The notes below the pieces were generated by a model. That model was not told the DNA's origin and did not search any database. It saw only the letters and a program-made list of their open reading frames with translations. The translations under genes were made by a program, and so were the position numbers. A DNA stretch of 19,138 nt, from the NCBI GenBank assembly GCA_025964295.1, contig JAOPZD010000300.1, forward strand, positions 1 through 19,138, written 5' to 3'. Positions 7,893-14,654 of the stretch are shown piece by piece; position 1 is the stretch's first letter; each line of letters starts with the position of its first letter. Source of the DNA: Conexibacter sp. (GTDB lineage: Bacteria > Actinomycetota > Thermoleophilia > Solirubrobacterales > Solirubrobacteraceae).

Positions 7893-9482
7893 GTGGGTCC
7901 CAGTTCGCGTGTGCCACGCGTCGCCGTCCCAGCGACGTTGTTGATGATGATGGTCTTGGCGGTGTCGGTCGCCCCGGCGGGCGCCGCGACGCAGCGGATG
8001 ACCCCGCGCCACCGCGCATCGGTGCGCGCGTCGCTGCTGCGCGCCGTGCGGCGACATCCGGGCGTCGTCTCCTCGCACGCCTTCCTGCGCCGTGCGTCGC
8101 TGGTCAACTTCAAGCTGCCGATCACGATCCGCCTGCGCCAGGGCGCGAATCCCGCCGTCACGAACGTCAACCGCGCGAGCGTCGACCTCGGCGCGTCGCT
8201 GGGCCAGCGCGAGGTCGACCTCGGCGGCCATCTCCCCGGCGAGCTGACGTTCCACGACAGCTACGACGGCGGCGCGCTGGGCGAGGTCGACATCACGCTG
8301 CTGCCGGGCGGCGACCTCACCACCAACGCGATCCCGCTGCTGTGGGACGACCAGGTCGCGAGCGCGCCCGGCACCCACTGGTATGACGGCGGCGACGCGC
8401 CGACCGCCGGCTGCAGCGACTTCACCAACGCCGGCGCGGTGCCGAGCCTCGGGACGGCGACGAGCACCGTCGGGCGCACGCTCGAGACGCCGCTGGCCGC
8501 CGCCGGCGTGCACGGTCTGCCCTACTTCGCCACCCAGGCCGACGCGAGCGTGTTCGCCGCGACGGGCAACCCGGCGCTGGCCGCCGGGGCCATCGAAGCG
8601 TTCCCCGGCGCCGACGACGTCGCGCTGCTGCACGCCGACCACGTCGTCGGCGATCCCAACGGCATCGGCGGCAACGACGAGCCGTTCCCGTTCACGGCAG
8701 CGAGCCGCCCGGGCGGCTTCGCGGTGCAGCCCAGCGCCCGCGACACCGTGCTGCGCACCGCGCCGCTGCACCTCGCCGTCGCCGTGCCGGGCACCGAGTT
8801 CGCCGAGCAGGGCCCGTCGCCGGCGCAGGACGGCAACGGCCCGCAGGGATCGATGGACATCGTGCTGGGCAAGAGCGGCGGCCAGGCGAACCTGTTCGGC
8901 AACATCCCGGGCAAGGACACCCAGATCGAGATCACCGCGAACTTCGCCACGAAGATCACGTCGATCCTGCGCGAGGTCGACGCCGACCCCGCGGGTCAGG
9001 TCGCCGGCCAGCCGTACAGCGCCGGCGCGTACAACTGCCGCCAGTTCTGGACGGGCACGGTCCAGAACTACCTCAACGACATCACCTTGGTCGGCGGCCT
9101 GCACATCGCACCGGGCATCACGCCCGACGGCCACCTGCGCATCGCCAAGGCTTCGCTGGCCTCCGACGACCCATGGGACGTCTCGCTCGCCGCCTGCCTG
9201 CTGCCCCACAGCACGTTCTCCGCGAGCGCCGGCGTCCCGCTCGTGCCCGCCGACGCGGTGACCGGCCAGACCGCCACCGGCGCGAGCCCGATCAACCCGG
9301 AGCCGACCGGCGTCCCATGCAACAGCGCTCCATCGCCGCAGATCGCCGCGTCCTCGGTCCCGCCGCTGGCGCCGCTGCTCAACGACCCGCACGCCGGCAC
9401 CGACGGCTCCCAGGTCTCGGTCGCGGGCACGATCACGGTGCCGCAGATCGAGGCGGACGTGCTGATCGGGGACACGCACTAG
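7893..9482 (+). CDS. Secreted protein of unknown family, 529 aa
   Basis: I do not recognise this family. The GTG at 7893 is chosen because an AGGAG site sits 6 nt upstream and because it gives a clean signal peptide: basic start, hydrophobic core VAVPATLLMMMVLAVSVAPAG, and likely cleavage near residue 32 after APAGA. The mature part is beta-rich and acidic, with many Gly/Asp/Pro turns, and has four cysteines (174, 382, 435, 476) that could form two disulfides. There is no transmembrane helix at the C-terminus and no LPxTG motif or lipobox. Motif-like stretches include DVALLHADHVVGDPNGIGGND (about 241-261) and YNCRQFWTGTVQNYL (380-394). The downstream glycosidase gene is 62 bp away, so the two may be co-transcribed. 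An upstream in-frame TTG at 7830 is less likely. Confidence 0.85.
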   Translation: MGPSSRVPRVAVPATLLMMMVLAVSVAPAGAATQRMTPRHRASVRASLLRAVRRHPGVVSSHAFLRRASLVNFKLPITIRLRQGANPAVTNVNRASVDLGASLGQREVDLGGHLPGELTFHDSYDGGALGEVDITLLPGGDLTTNAIPLLWDDQVASAPGTHWYDGGDAPTAGCSDFTNAGAVPSLGTATSTVGRTLETPLAAAGVHGLPYFATQADASVFAATGNPALAAGAIEAFPGADDVALLHADHVVGDPNGIGGNDEPFPFTAASRPGGFAVQPSARDTVLRTAPLHLAVAVPGTEFAEQGPSPAQDGNGPQGSMDIVLGKSGGQANLFGNIPGKDTQIEITANFATKITSILREVDADPAGQVAGQPYSAGAYNCRQFWTGTVQNYLNDITLVGGLHIAPGITPDGHLRIAKASLASDDPWDVSLAACLLPHSTFSASAGVPLVPADAVTGQTATGASPINPEPTGVPCNSAPSPQIAASSVPPLAPLLNDPHAGTDGSQVSVAGTITVPQIEADVLIGDTH

Positions 9483-9544
9483 GCGGAGGAACCCGGAGTG
9501 GGCGAAGCGTCGCGGGCGCAAGGGCGCGTGCCTAAGCTCTAGCC

Positions 9545-11083
9545 GTGACCCGACGCCGGTGGTGGTGGCACTTTGGGCGTGGTGACGCCGGGCCGAGGGG
9601 CGTCCGAGACGTTCGGCGTCGGCTCGCGGCGGTGGCCGTCGTCGCGATCGTGTTCGTGGTGGTGGTGGCGGCGATCGTCGTGCGGCGGGATGGTGAGCCC
9701 GGCCCTGCGCGGTCTGATGTGCGGCTCGTGGTGGATCGGCTCGGCGTGCGGGTGCCCGCGTCGTTTCTCGGGCTCTCGGTCGAGTGGGACAGCGTGGCCG
9801 CCTACGCGGCGCCCGGGGGCTCCGGGCGCGAGGGGTTGTTAGGGCTCTTGGCGCCGGTGCGGCGGGCGGCGCGATCGCCGTTGGCGCTCCGGGTCGGTGG
9901 CGACTCCACCGACCAGGCGTGGTGGAACCCGGCCGGGCGCCGGCCGCGCCCGCCCACGGTGCTGCAGGACCTCGGTCCCGCCACGCTCGACGACGTCGCG
10001 TGGCTGGCGCGTGGGCTCGGTGGACCGGTGACGCTCGGCGTCAACCTGGCCTTGCGCGACACGGGCAACGCGACGGAACTGGTCCGTCAAGCGCGCCGGC
10101 GCCTTCCCGCCGGCTCCTTGGCGGCGCTGGAGATCGGCAACGAGCCGGACCTGTATGCGACCGGCCGCACGTTCGCGCGCGGCGGTCACGTCCATCGGCG
10201 GCTGGTCAAGGACCCCAACTACAACCTGGACGACTACGCGCGTGACGCCGGCGCCTACCTGCGGGCCCTCGCGCCCGTGGCCGGCGGCGCGACGCTCGTC
10301 GCCGGCGGCTTCGCCACGGGGGCCTGGTGGCCGGCGCTCCCCGACCTCCTCCGCGGCTGGAACGGTCGTGCCGGCGCGCTGGCCGCGCATCTCTACGCGC
10401 TGCCCGACTGCGACGGGCCCGCGCCGTCGCCGGACTGGCTCGCGGGCCGCGCGGCCTCTCGGCTACGCGCCGCGACGCTTCAGCCGTTGTTGAACATCGC
10501 TCGCCGCGAGCGCTTGCCGGTGCGCGTGGCGGAGCTCGGCTCGGCGGCGTGCGGCGGTCGCCCGGGGCTGAGCGACTCGCCCGCGGCCGCGCTGTGGACG
10601 GCCGACACGCTGCTGGCCCTGCTCCGGGAAGGGGTCAAGGGCGCCGACCTCCACACGTGGGCGGGCGCCGACTACGCGCCGTTCGCCCGCGCGGGGTCGA
10701 GCTTCCGGGGCCGTCCGCCACTGACCGGCATGCTCGCGTTCGCGCGCGCCGCGCCGTCAGGAAGCCGGCTGGTGCGCACGATCACCGACGGCGCGCTGCG
10801 CGGCGGCGCGACGGTGACGCCCAGCGGGACGGTCCGGATGCTGCTGATCGCGCCGCGGGCCACGACCGCGACCGTCCGGCTGACGGTCGCGGGCGGTCAG
10901 GCCCAGCAGGGTCCGTGCGCGAGCGTCTGGATCGCGCCGCGCACGTCTTCCCGTGTCTGCCCGGACCGCGACGGCGCCTATGCCGTCGCCCTGTCGGCCA
11001 TGTCGATGGCCGTGCTCACCGTTCGCTCGGTACCCGGCGCGCCGGGCGGCGCGCCGCTGCGGCCGGTGCGTCCACGGGCCTGA
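9545..11083 (+). CDS. Membrane-anchored GH79-like glycoside hydrolase (clan GH-A fold)
   Basis: 512 residues. A basic N-terminus (MTRRRWWW...) precedes one transmembrane segment at about 27-46, so the catalytic domain probably faces outside the cell. A (beta/alpha)8 barrel follows. The strand-4 motif LEIGNEPDLY contains the likely acid/base Glu200, and VRVAELGSAACGG contains the likely nucleophile Glu330. FLGLSVEWDS (74-83) and LRVGGDSTDQAWW (115-127) match the N-terminal part of GH79 beta-glucuronidase/heparanase-like enzymes. A C-terminal beta domain covers about 400-505 and contains two further cysteines. The usual GH79 activity is cleavage of terminal glucuronic acid; the substrate here is not known. 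There is no clear ribosome site before the GTG, and a TAAGCT -10-like box at 9533-9538 would allow a leaderless transcript. Confidence 0.85.
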   Translation: MTRRRWWWHFGRGDAGPRGVRDVRRRLAAVAVVAIVFVVVVAAIVVRRDGEPGPARSDVRLVVDRLGVRVPASFLGLSVEWDSVAAYAAPGGSGREGLLGLLAPVRRAARSPLALRVGGDSTDQAWWNPAGRRPRPPTVLQDLGPATLDDVAWLARGLGGPVTLGVNLALRDTGNATELVRQARRRLPAGSLAALEIGNEPDLYATGRTFARGGHVHRRLVKDPNYNLDDYARDAGAYLRALAPVAGGATLVAGGFATGAWWPALPDLLRGWNGRAGALAAHLYALPDCDGPAPSPDWLAGRAASRLRAATLQPLLNIARRERLPVRVAELGSAACGGRPGLSDSPAAALWTADTLLALLREGVKGADLHTWAGADYAPFARAGSSFRGRPPLTGMLAFARAAPSGSRLVRTITDGALRGGATVTPSGTVRMLLIAPRATTATVRLTVAGGQAQQGPCASVWIAPRTSSRVCPDRDGAYAVALSAMSMAVLTVRSVPGAPGGAPLRPVRPRA

Positions 11084-11142
11084 CCGGCGGCGACCGCGCG
11101 CGGTGCTCGCCGTCCGGCCGCCGGCGGTGGGAACATCCGGGC

Positions 11143-11910
11143 GTGGAGCCGCTCGTGTTGCTGCACGGCCTGGGCATGTCGCCGCGCGTGTGGGACAGCG
11201 TGGGGCCGTTGCTCGAGCCGCACCATGAGGTCGTGGCGCTGGCGACGCTCGGTCATCGAGGAGGCGTCGCGGCTTCGCGCCGTCCGGCGACCCTCGGCGA
11301 GCTGGTCGACGACGCCGAGCGGGCCCTCGACGAGCGCGCGCTGGAGCGGGTGCACCTCGCGGGCAACTCGCTCGGAGGGTGGATGGCCATCGAGCTGGCG
11401 CGGCGCGGTCGCGCCGTGAGCGTGTGCGCGGTGTCGCCGGCCGGGAGCTGGACGGCCGCGACCGTCGAGCAGACCTTCGGCGTGCGCAAGATCCGCCGGG
11501 CCAACCGGCTGGCACGGCTGGGCCGCGCGCTGCCGACGTCGCTGCTGCTGCGCTCGGCGACGGTCCGGCGGTTGACGCTCCGCGACGTCGCCGAGCATGG
11601 AGATCGCCTCACCGCCGCGCAGGTCGCCGAGGCGACCCGAGACCTCCTGGGGTGCTCGGTGATGGAAGACGTCCTCACCACCACCGAGGAGATCGCGCCA
11701 CTCGATCCGCTGCCGTGCCCGATCACGCTGGCCTGGGCGGGCGAGGACGCGCTGCTGCCGGTCGCCGTCAACGGCGCCGTCGCGCGGGAGCGCCTGCCGC
11801 AGGCCCGGTTCGTGATCCTCGACGGGGCCGGACACGTCCCCATGGTCGACGACCCCGAGACCGTCGCGCGGACGATCTTGGAGACCACGGGCGCAGGATC
11901 CGCGGGCTGA
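11143..11910 (+). CDS. Alpha/beta-fold hydrolase
   Basis: 255 residues, a compact single-domain alpha/beta hydrolase. The oxyanion-hole motif is LLHGLGMSPRVWD (6-18), the nucleophile elbow GNSLGG gives Ser76, the acid is Asp202 in AWAGEDALLP, and the base is His231 in GAGHVPM. A helical cap lies at about 100-175. The GTG at 11143 is used because the homologous region starts right there (EPLVLLHG). No ribosome site is evident. It lies 59 bp after the glycosidase gene on the same strand and may share its transcript. Sequence alone does not separate an esterase, haloperoxidase-like or C-C hydrolase role. Confidence 0.9.
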   Translation: MEPLVLLHGLGMSPRVWDSVGPLLEPHHEVVALATLGHRGGVAASRRPATLGELVDDAERALDERALERVHLAGNSLGGWMAIELARRGRAVSVCAVSPAGSWTAATVEQTFGVRKIRRANRLARLGRALPTSLLLRSATVRRLTLRDVAEHGDRLTAAQVAEATRDLLGCSVMEDVLTTTEEIAPLDPLPCPITLAWAGEDALLPVAVNGAVARERLPQARFVILDGAGHVPMVDDPETVARTILETTGAGSAG

Positions 11911-11941
11911 GGCGTCGAGGGGCCGGGGCGACCCCAGTGCT

Positions 11942-11958
11942 AGGAGCCCGCGGCTCCT
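11942..11958. terminator. Hairpin between convergent genes
   Basis: AGGAGCC and GGCTCCT form a perfect 7-bp stem with a CGC loop in the 60-bp gap between the convergent hydrolase and HD-domain genes. No T-tract follows on either strand, so it is not a classical intrinsic terminator. A second GGGG/CCCC stem lies just before it. It could serve both strands. Confidence 0.5.
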
Positions 11959-11970
11959 CGCCCGCGCCGG

Positions 11971-12618
11971 TCACGTGGCAAAGGGCGAGTTGCGGATGTA
12001 GTCGCAGAAGTCGGGCCGCACGTACCCCGGCACGGTCGCCTCGAGGATGTCGGTGTTCATCGTCCCGAACGCGGTCTCGGGCTTGTCGCGGATGCCGGCC
12101 GAGAAGGCCTCGACGATCCCCTGCTTGAAGTCCGTGCGCGGATGGGCGGCGAGGACCGCCTCGCGCTGCTGCGCCGAGAGCTCGTCGAAGTGCAGGCCGA
12201 GGACGTCGTACTCGACGCCCAGGGTCACCAACCGCACCTCGGGCTGCTTGTAGCGCGGGACCTCGGGCGTGGTGTGCAGGGCGATCGACTCCCAGACGGT
12301 CATCACGCGTTCCTCGGGCAGGCCGTGGCGCTCCAGGAACTCCCGGGCGGCGTTGGCACCGTCGATCTCGAAGCGCTCGTGCTCGGAGCGGTGGCCTTCG
12401 ACCAGTCCGATGTCGTGGAACATGGCGCCGACGTAGAGCAGCTCTGGCTCGTACTGCAGGCCGAGCTTCTCGCCCTGGAGCGAGGCCCAGAGGAACACCC
12501 GCCGCGAGTGGTCGAAGAGGAGCTGGGTCGAGACGTCCTGCACGAACTCGGTCGCCTCGCGAGCGAGCGTGCTGTCGGGGACCGGGATGCCGGCGATCGT
12601 GGCTCGGATGGCACTCAT
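11971..12618 (-). CDS. HD-domain hydrolase, cyanamide-hydratase-like
   Basis: 215 residues. HD-superfamily metal ligands are visible: His37 (DHSRRVFLWA), His68-Asp69 (MFHDIGL), His80 (SEHERFEIDGANAA) and His115 (SIALHTTP). The sequence around LLYVGAMFHDIGLVEGHRSEHERFEIDGANAAREFL strongly resembles the HD proteins related to cyanamide hydratase (the fungal and yeast Ddi2 type). Many bacterial members are annotated only as HD-domain proteins and their substrates are unknown. The ATG at 12618 is used; an ATG at 12630 would add four residues. Neither has a strong ribosome site. The gene stands alone and is divergent from the DUF5666 gene. Confidence 0.88.
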   Translation of the reverse strand: MSAIRATIAGIPVPDSTLAREATEFVQDVSTQLLFDHSRRVFLWASLQGEKLGLQYEPELLYVGAMFHDIGLVEGHRSEHERFEIDGANAAREFLERHGLPEERVMTVWESIALHTTPEVPRYKQPEVRLVTLGVEYDVLGLHFDELSAQQREAVLAAHPRTDFKQGIVEAFSAGIRDKPETAFGTMNTDILEATVPGYVRPDFCDYIRNSPFAT

Positions 12619-12725
12619 GCGAGCCAGCATGCGGGCGCCGGTGGTCGGTGGCAATCCGCGCGGCCGCACCGCCGATCGGCCTGCGCGATCACGCGGGCGG
12701 CGGGCCGGGGCTCCCTCCCAGCAGA

Positions 12726-12767
12726 AGCCCAGCATCTTCTTCGCCGACTCACACCCGAGCCCAGCAT
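12726..12767. repeat. Direct repeat AGCCCAGCAT x2 in divergent intergenic region
   Basis: AGCCCAGCAT occurs at 12726-12735 and 12758-12767, 32 bp start to start, about three helical turns. A near copy (GAGCCAGCATGCG) lies at the 5' end of the HD gene around 12621-12633. This could be a shared operator or chance in GC-rich DNA. Confidence 0.3.
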
Positions 12768-12786
12768 GCTCGCTGCACGAAATACG

Positions 12787-12794
12787 AAGGAGGT
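12787..12794 (+). promoter_or_regulatory. Near-perfect Shine-Dalgarno site
   Basis: AAGGAGGT lies 5 nt before the ATG at 12800. It is the strongest ribosome site in the window and suggests high translation of the secreted DUF5666-like protein. It also fixes the start over other in-frame codons. Confidence 0.8.
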
Positions 12795-12799
12795 CGCAG

Positions 12800-13504
12800 A
12801 TGTTGGGTCGCAGAATGAGTAGGCCGCTCGCCGTTGGCGCGGTGGCCGTGGTGATCGGAGGCAGCGCCCTCGGGATCGTCGGCGCGAGCTCGGGCAACGG
12901 CTCAGCCGGTGCCAGCACGGGACAGACGGCGTATGTGTCCGCCGCGAAGCCGGACGCCAACGCGCGGTCGTCCGCGGCCGCCGGCGGCGCGGCCGGCACC
13001 GTCACCAGCGTGTCGGCGTCGAGCTTCACGGTGACGACGTCCGCGGGTCAGAAGGTGACCGTCAAGAAGGCGTCGTCCACGACCTACAAGAACGGAACGA
13101 GGTCGACCTCGGCGAGCGCCGTGACGAAGGGCGCGACCGTCCTGGTCCTCGGGACGGTCAACGGCACGACCATCACGGCCACCCAGGTCGTCGTGCACCC
13201 GGCCAGCGCCCCGTCGGGGACGACGTTCACGCCGTCGAAGGTCGTGGCCTTCAAGCGCGGAGCGCCGAGCGCCGCGAAGCAGGACGGCCAGATCCCGGCG
13301 AACTACACCGAGGGATCGGGGACGATCGTCAGCGGAGCGACGGCCAACAAGGCGACGACAGCGGCGTTGGCCGCCTATCCCGGCGGCGTCGTCGACCGCG
13401 TCGTGAAGTTGAGCAACGGCGAGTACGAGGTGCACAACATCGGCGTCAACTGGCCCCACCACATCTTCGTCAGCAAGAGCCTGAAGGTCGTCGGCGCCAA
13501 CTAG
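12800..13504 (+). CDS. Secreted protein with DUF5666-like and PepSY-like regions
   Basis: 234 residues. An N-terminal signal or anchor (RRMSRPLAVGAVAVVIGGSALGIVG) is followed by a Ser/Ala/Gly-rich linker. Residues 64-135 fit the DUF5666 beta pattern: GTVTSVSASSFTVTTSAGQKVTV, TTYKNG, and ATVLVLGTVNGTTITATQV. A second low-complexity linker leads to a C-terminal segment, about 180-234 (ATTAALAAYPGGVVDRVVKLSNGEYEVHNIGV...HIFVSKSLKVVG). This resembles a single PepSY-type repeat, which is often secreted and inhibitory or ligand-binding. There are no cysteines, so it is not a lipoprotein. It is probably abundant in the envelope or medium, given its ribosome site. The function is unknown. Confidence 0.85.
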   Translation: MLGRRMSRPLAVGAVAVVIGGSALGIVGASSGNGSAGASTGQTAYVSAAKPDANARSSAAAGGAAGTVTSVSASSFTVTTSAGQKVTVKKASSTTYKNGTRSTSASAVTKGATVLVLGTVNGTTITATQVVVHPASAPSGTTFTPSKVVAFKRGAPSAAKQDGQIPANYTEGSGTIVSGATANKATTAALAAYPGGVVDRVVKLSNGEYEVHNIGVNWPHHIFVSKSLKVVGAN

Positions 13505-13547
13505 GTCGTCGATCGGCGCAGGCGTACGCGGCGGGTAGCCCGTCGAA

Positions 13548-13581
13548 CCGGCCGCATCGGATCAGACGCCGATGCGGCCGG
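13548..13581. terminator. Bidirectional hairpin, 13-bp perfect stem
   Basis: CCGGCCGCATCGG (13548-13560) and CCGATGCGGCCGG (13569-13581) form a perfect 13-bp stem with an 8-nt loop, between convergent genes. The TGA of the dehydrogenase (13562-13564, minus) lies in the loop, and one arm encodes its last residues. No T-tract is present on either side. A role in stopping transcripts from both sides is likely from position. Confidence 0.7.
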
Positions 13582-14518
13582 CGGCGTCGCGCAGGGTCGC
13601 GACGCTCCGCTCGAAGGCGCCGCGCTCCTGCTCGGACATGCCCGGCTCGAGCTCGCCGGCCGGGCCCTCGCGCCCGACGACGGTGGGGAGCCCGATCGCC
13701 ACGCCGTAGCGCTCCCGGTGCGCGGCGACGGGCATGACGGCGCGCTCGTCGCCGAGGACCGCCTCGGTGATCCGTGCGCACGCGACGCCGATGCCGAACT
13801 GGCTGGCGTCGTTGCCCTCGATGATCGCGATGTTCGCGAAGCGGACCTCGCGCTCGACCTGCTCGCGGAGGTCGTCGACGGAGCCGTGCGGGTCGCTCGC
13901 GCCGAGCGCGTCGGCGAGCGCCGTGCCCGCGACGCGCACCGACGACCAGAGCATGACCTCGGTCGTTCCATGCTCGCCGACGACCAGCGCCTCGACCGCC
14001 GACGGGTGGATGCCGAGCCGCGCGGCGACGTGGACGCGGAAGCGCAACGTGTCGATCGTCGTCCCGGTGCTGAGCACGCGGTCGTGTCCCGCGAGCACGC
14101 GGGTCAGGTCCGCCAGCGGGTCGGGCGGGTCGGTGACGGCGACGAGCACGGCGTCGGGCGCCGCGGCGACGATGCGCGGGACCACGTCCCGGAACACCGA
14201 GGCGTTCGTCTCGAGCAGCTTCAGCCGCCCGCGCGCGTCGTCGCGGTCGGTCGCGCCTCCGCCCTTCTCGTTGACGCCGGCGCAGATCAGCACGACGCTC
14301 GCACCGGCCAGGTCGCTCCAGTCGCCGCCGGCGATCGCCACCGTCGGCGCCAGAGGCGCGCCGTAGCGCATGTCGGTCGCCACCGCGGTCGCGCGCTCGG
14401 CCATCCGGTCGACGAGCACGAGCTCGCGGCACGATCCGCGCAGGAGCAGCGCGAAGGCGCAGGCCTGGCCGACCGCGCCCACGCCGACGACGCCGACCTT
14501 CCGTCCGTCCCGTTGCAT
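13562..14518 (-). CDS. Lactate/malate dehydrogenase family protein
   Basis: 318 residues, typical length. The N-terminal Rossmann motif is VGVVGVGAVGQA (8-19), and Asp38 at the end of beta-2 (LVLVD) indicates NAD preference. The catalytic His183 is in GEHGTTEV, and the substrate-carboxylate Arg159 is in GTTIDTLRFR. Differences from typical members are VTDPPDP at 128-134 where TNPVD is usual (Asn to Asp130), and an unusual AGVNEKGGGATDRDDARGR loop (80-98) where substrate specificity is set. It may therefore use a 2-hydroxy acid other than L-lactate or malate. The ATG at 14518 starts directly before the Rossmann motif. It is convergent with the DUF5666 gene and divergent from the histidine kinase. 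Confidence 0.88.
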   Translation of the reverse strand: MQRDGRKVGVVGVGAVGQACAFALLLRGSCRELVLVDRMAERATAVATDMRYGAPLAPTVAIAGGDWSDLAGASVVLICAGVNEKGGGATDRDDARGRLKLLETNASVFRDVVPRIVAAAPDAVLVAVTDPPDPLADLTRVLAGHDRVLSTGTTIDTLRFRVHVAARLGIHPSAVEALVVGEHGTTEVMLWSSVRVAGTALADALGASDPHGSVDDLREQVEREVRFANIAIIEGNDASQFGIGVACARITEAVLGDERAVMPVAAHRERYGVAIGLPTVVGREGPAGELEPGMSEQERGAFERSVATLRDAAGRIGV

Positions 14519-14601
14519 TCGAGGGGTTCTACGGGGGCGGGACGGGCGGTCCGATCCGGCGCGACGATCACGCGATAGCGAGCGCCGGACGATGGGCGCC
14601 C

Positions 14602-14632
14602 TTGACTTCGCCCGGCGGACCGAACGTACACT
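14602..14632 (+). promoter_or_regulatory. Probable sigma-70-type promoter for the histidine kinase
   Basis: TTGACT (14602-14607) and TACACT (14627-14632) are separated by 19 bp, slightly longer than ideal. A start site near 14639 would leave a short leader holding AGAGG (14644-14648), 6 nt before the GTG at 14655. The promoter lies downstream of the in-frame ATG at 14592, which argues against that ATG as the start. Confidence 0.6.
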
Positions 14633-14654
14633 TGGTGGCGCCCAGAGGCTTCGC

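Noticed and set aside
7833..9521. Minus-strand open frame opposite the secreted protein
   Set aside because: Low-complexity shadow. The plus strand has a ribosome site and a signal peptide in the right place.
14592..14654. Upstream in-frame ATG as start of the histidine kinase
   Set aside because: A promoter-like TTGACT/TACACT pair lies downstream of it, and GTG 14655 has an AGAGG site at good spacing.
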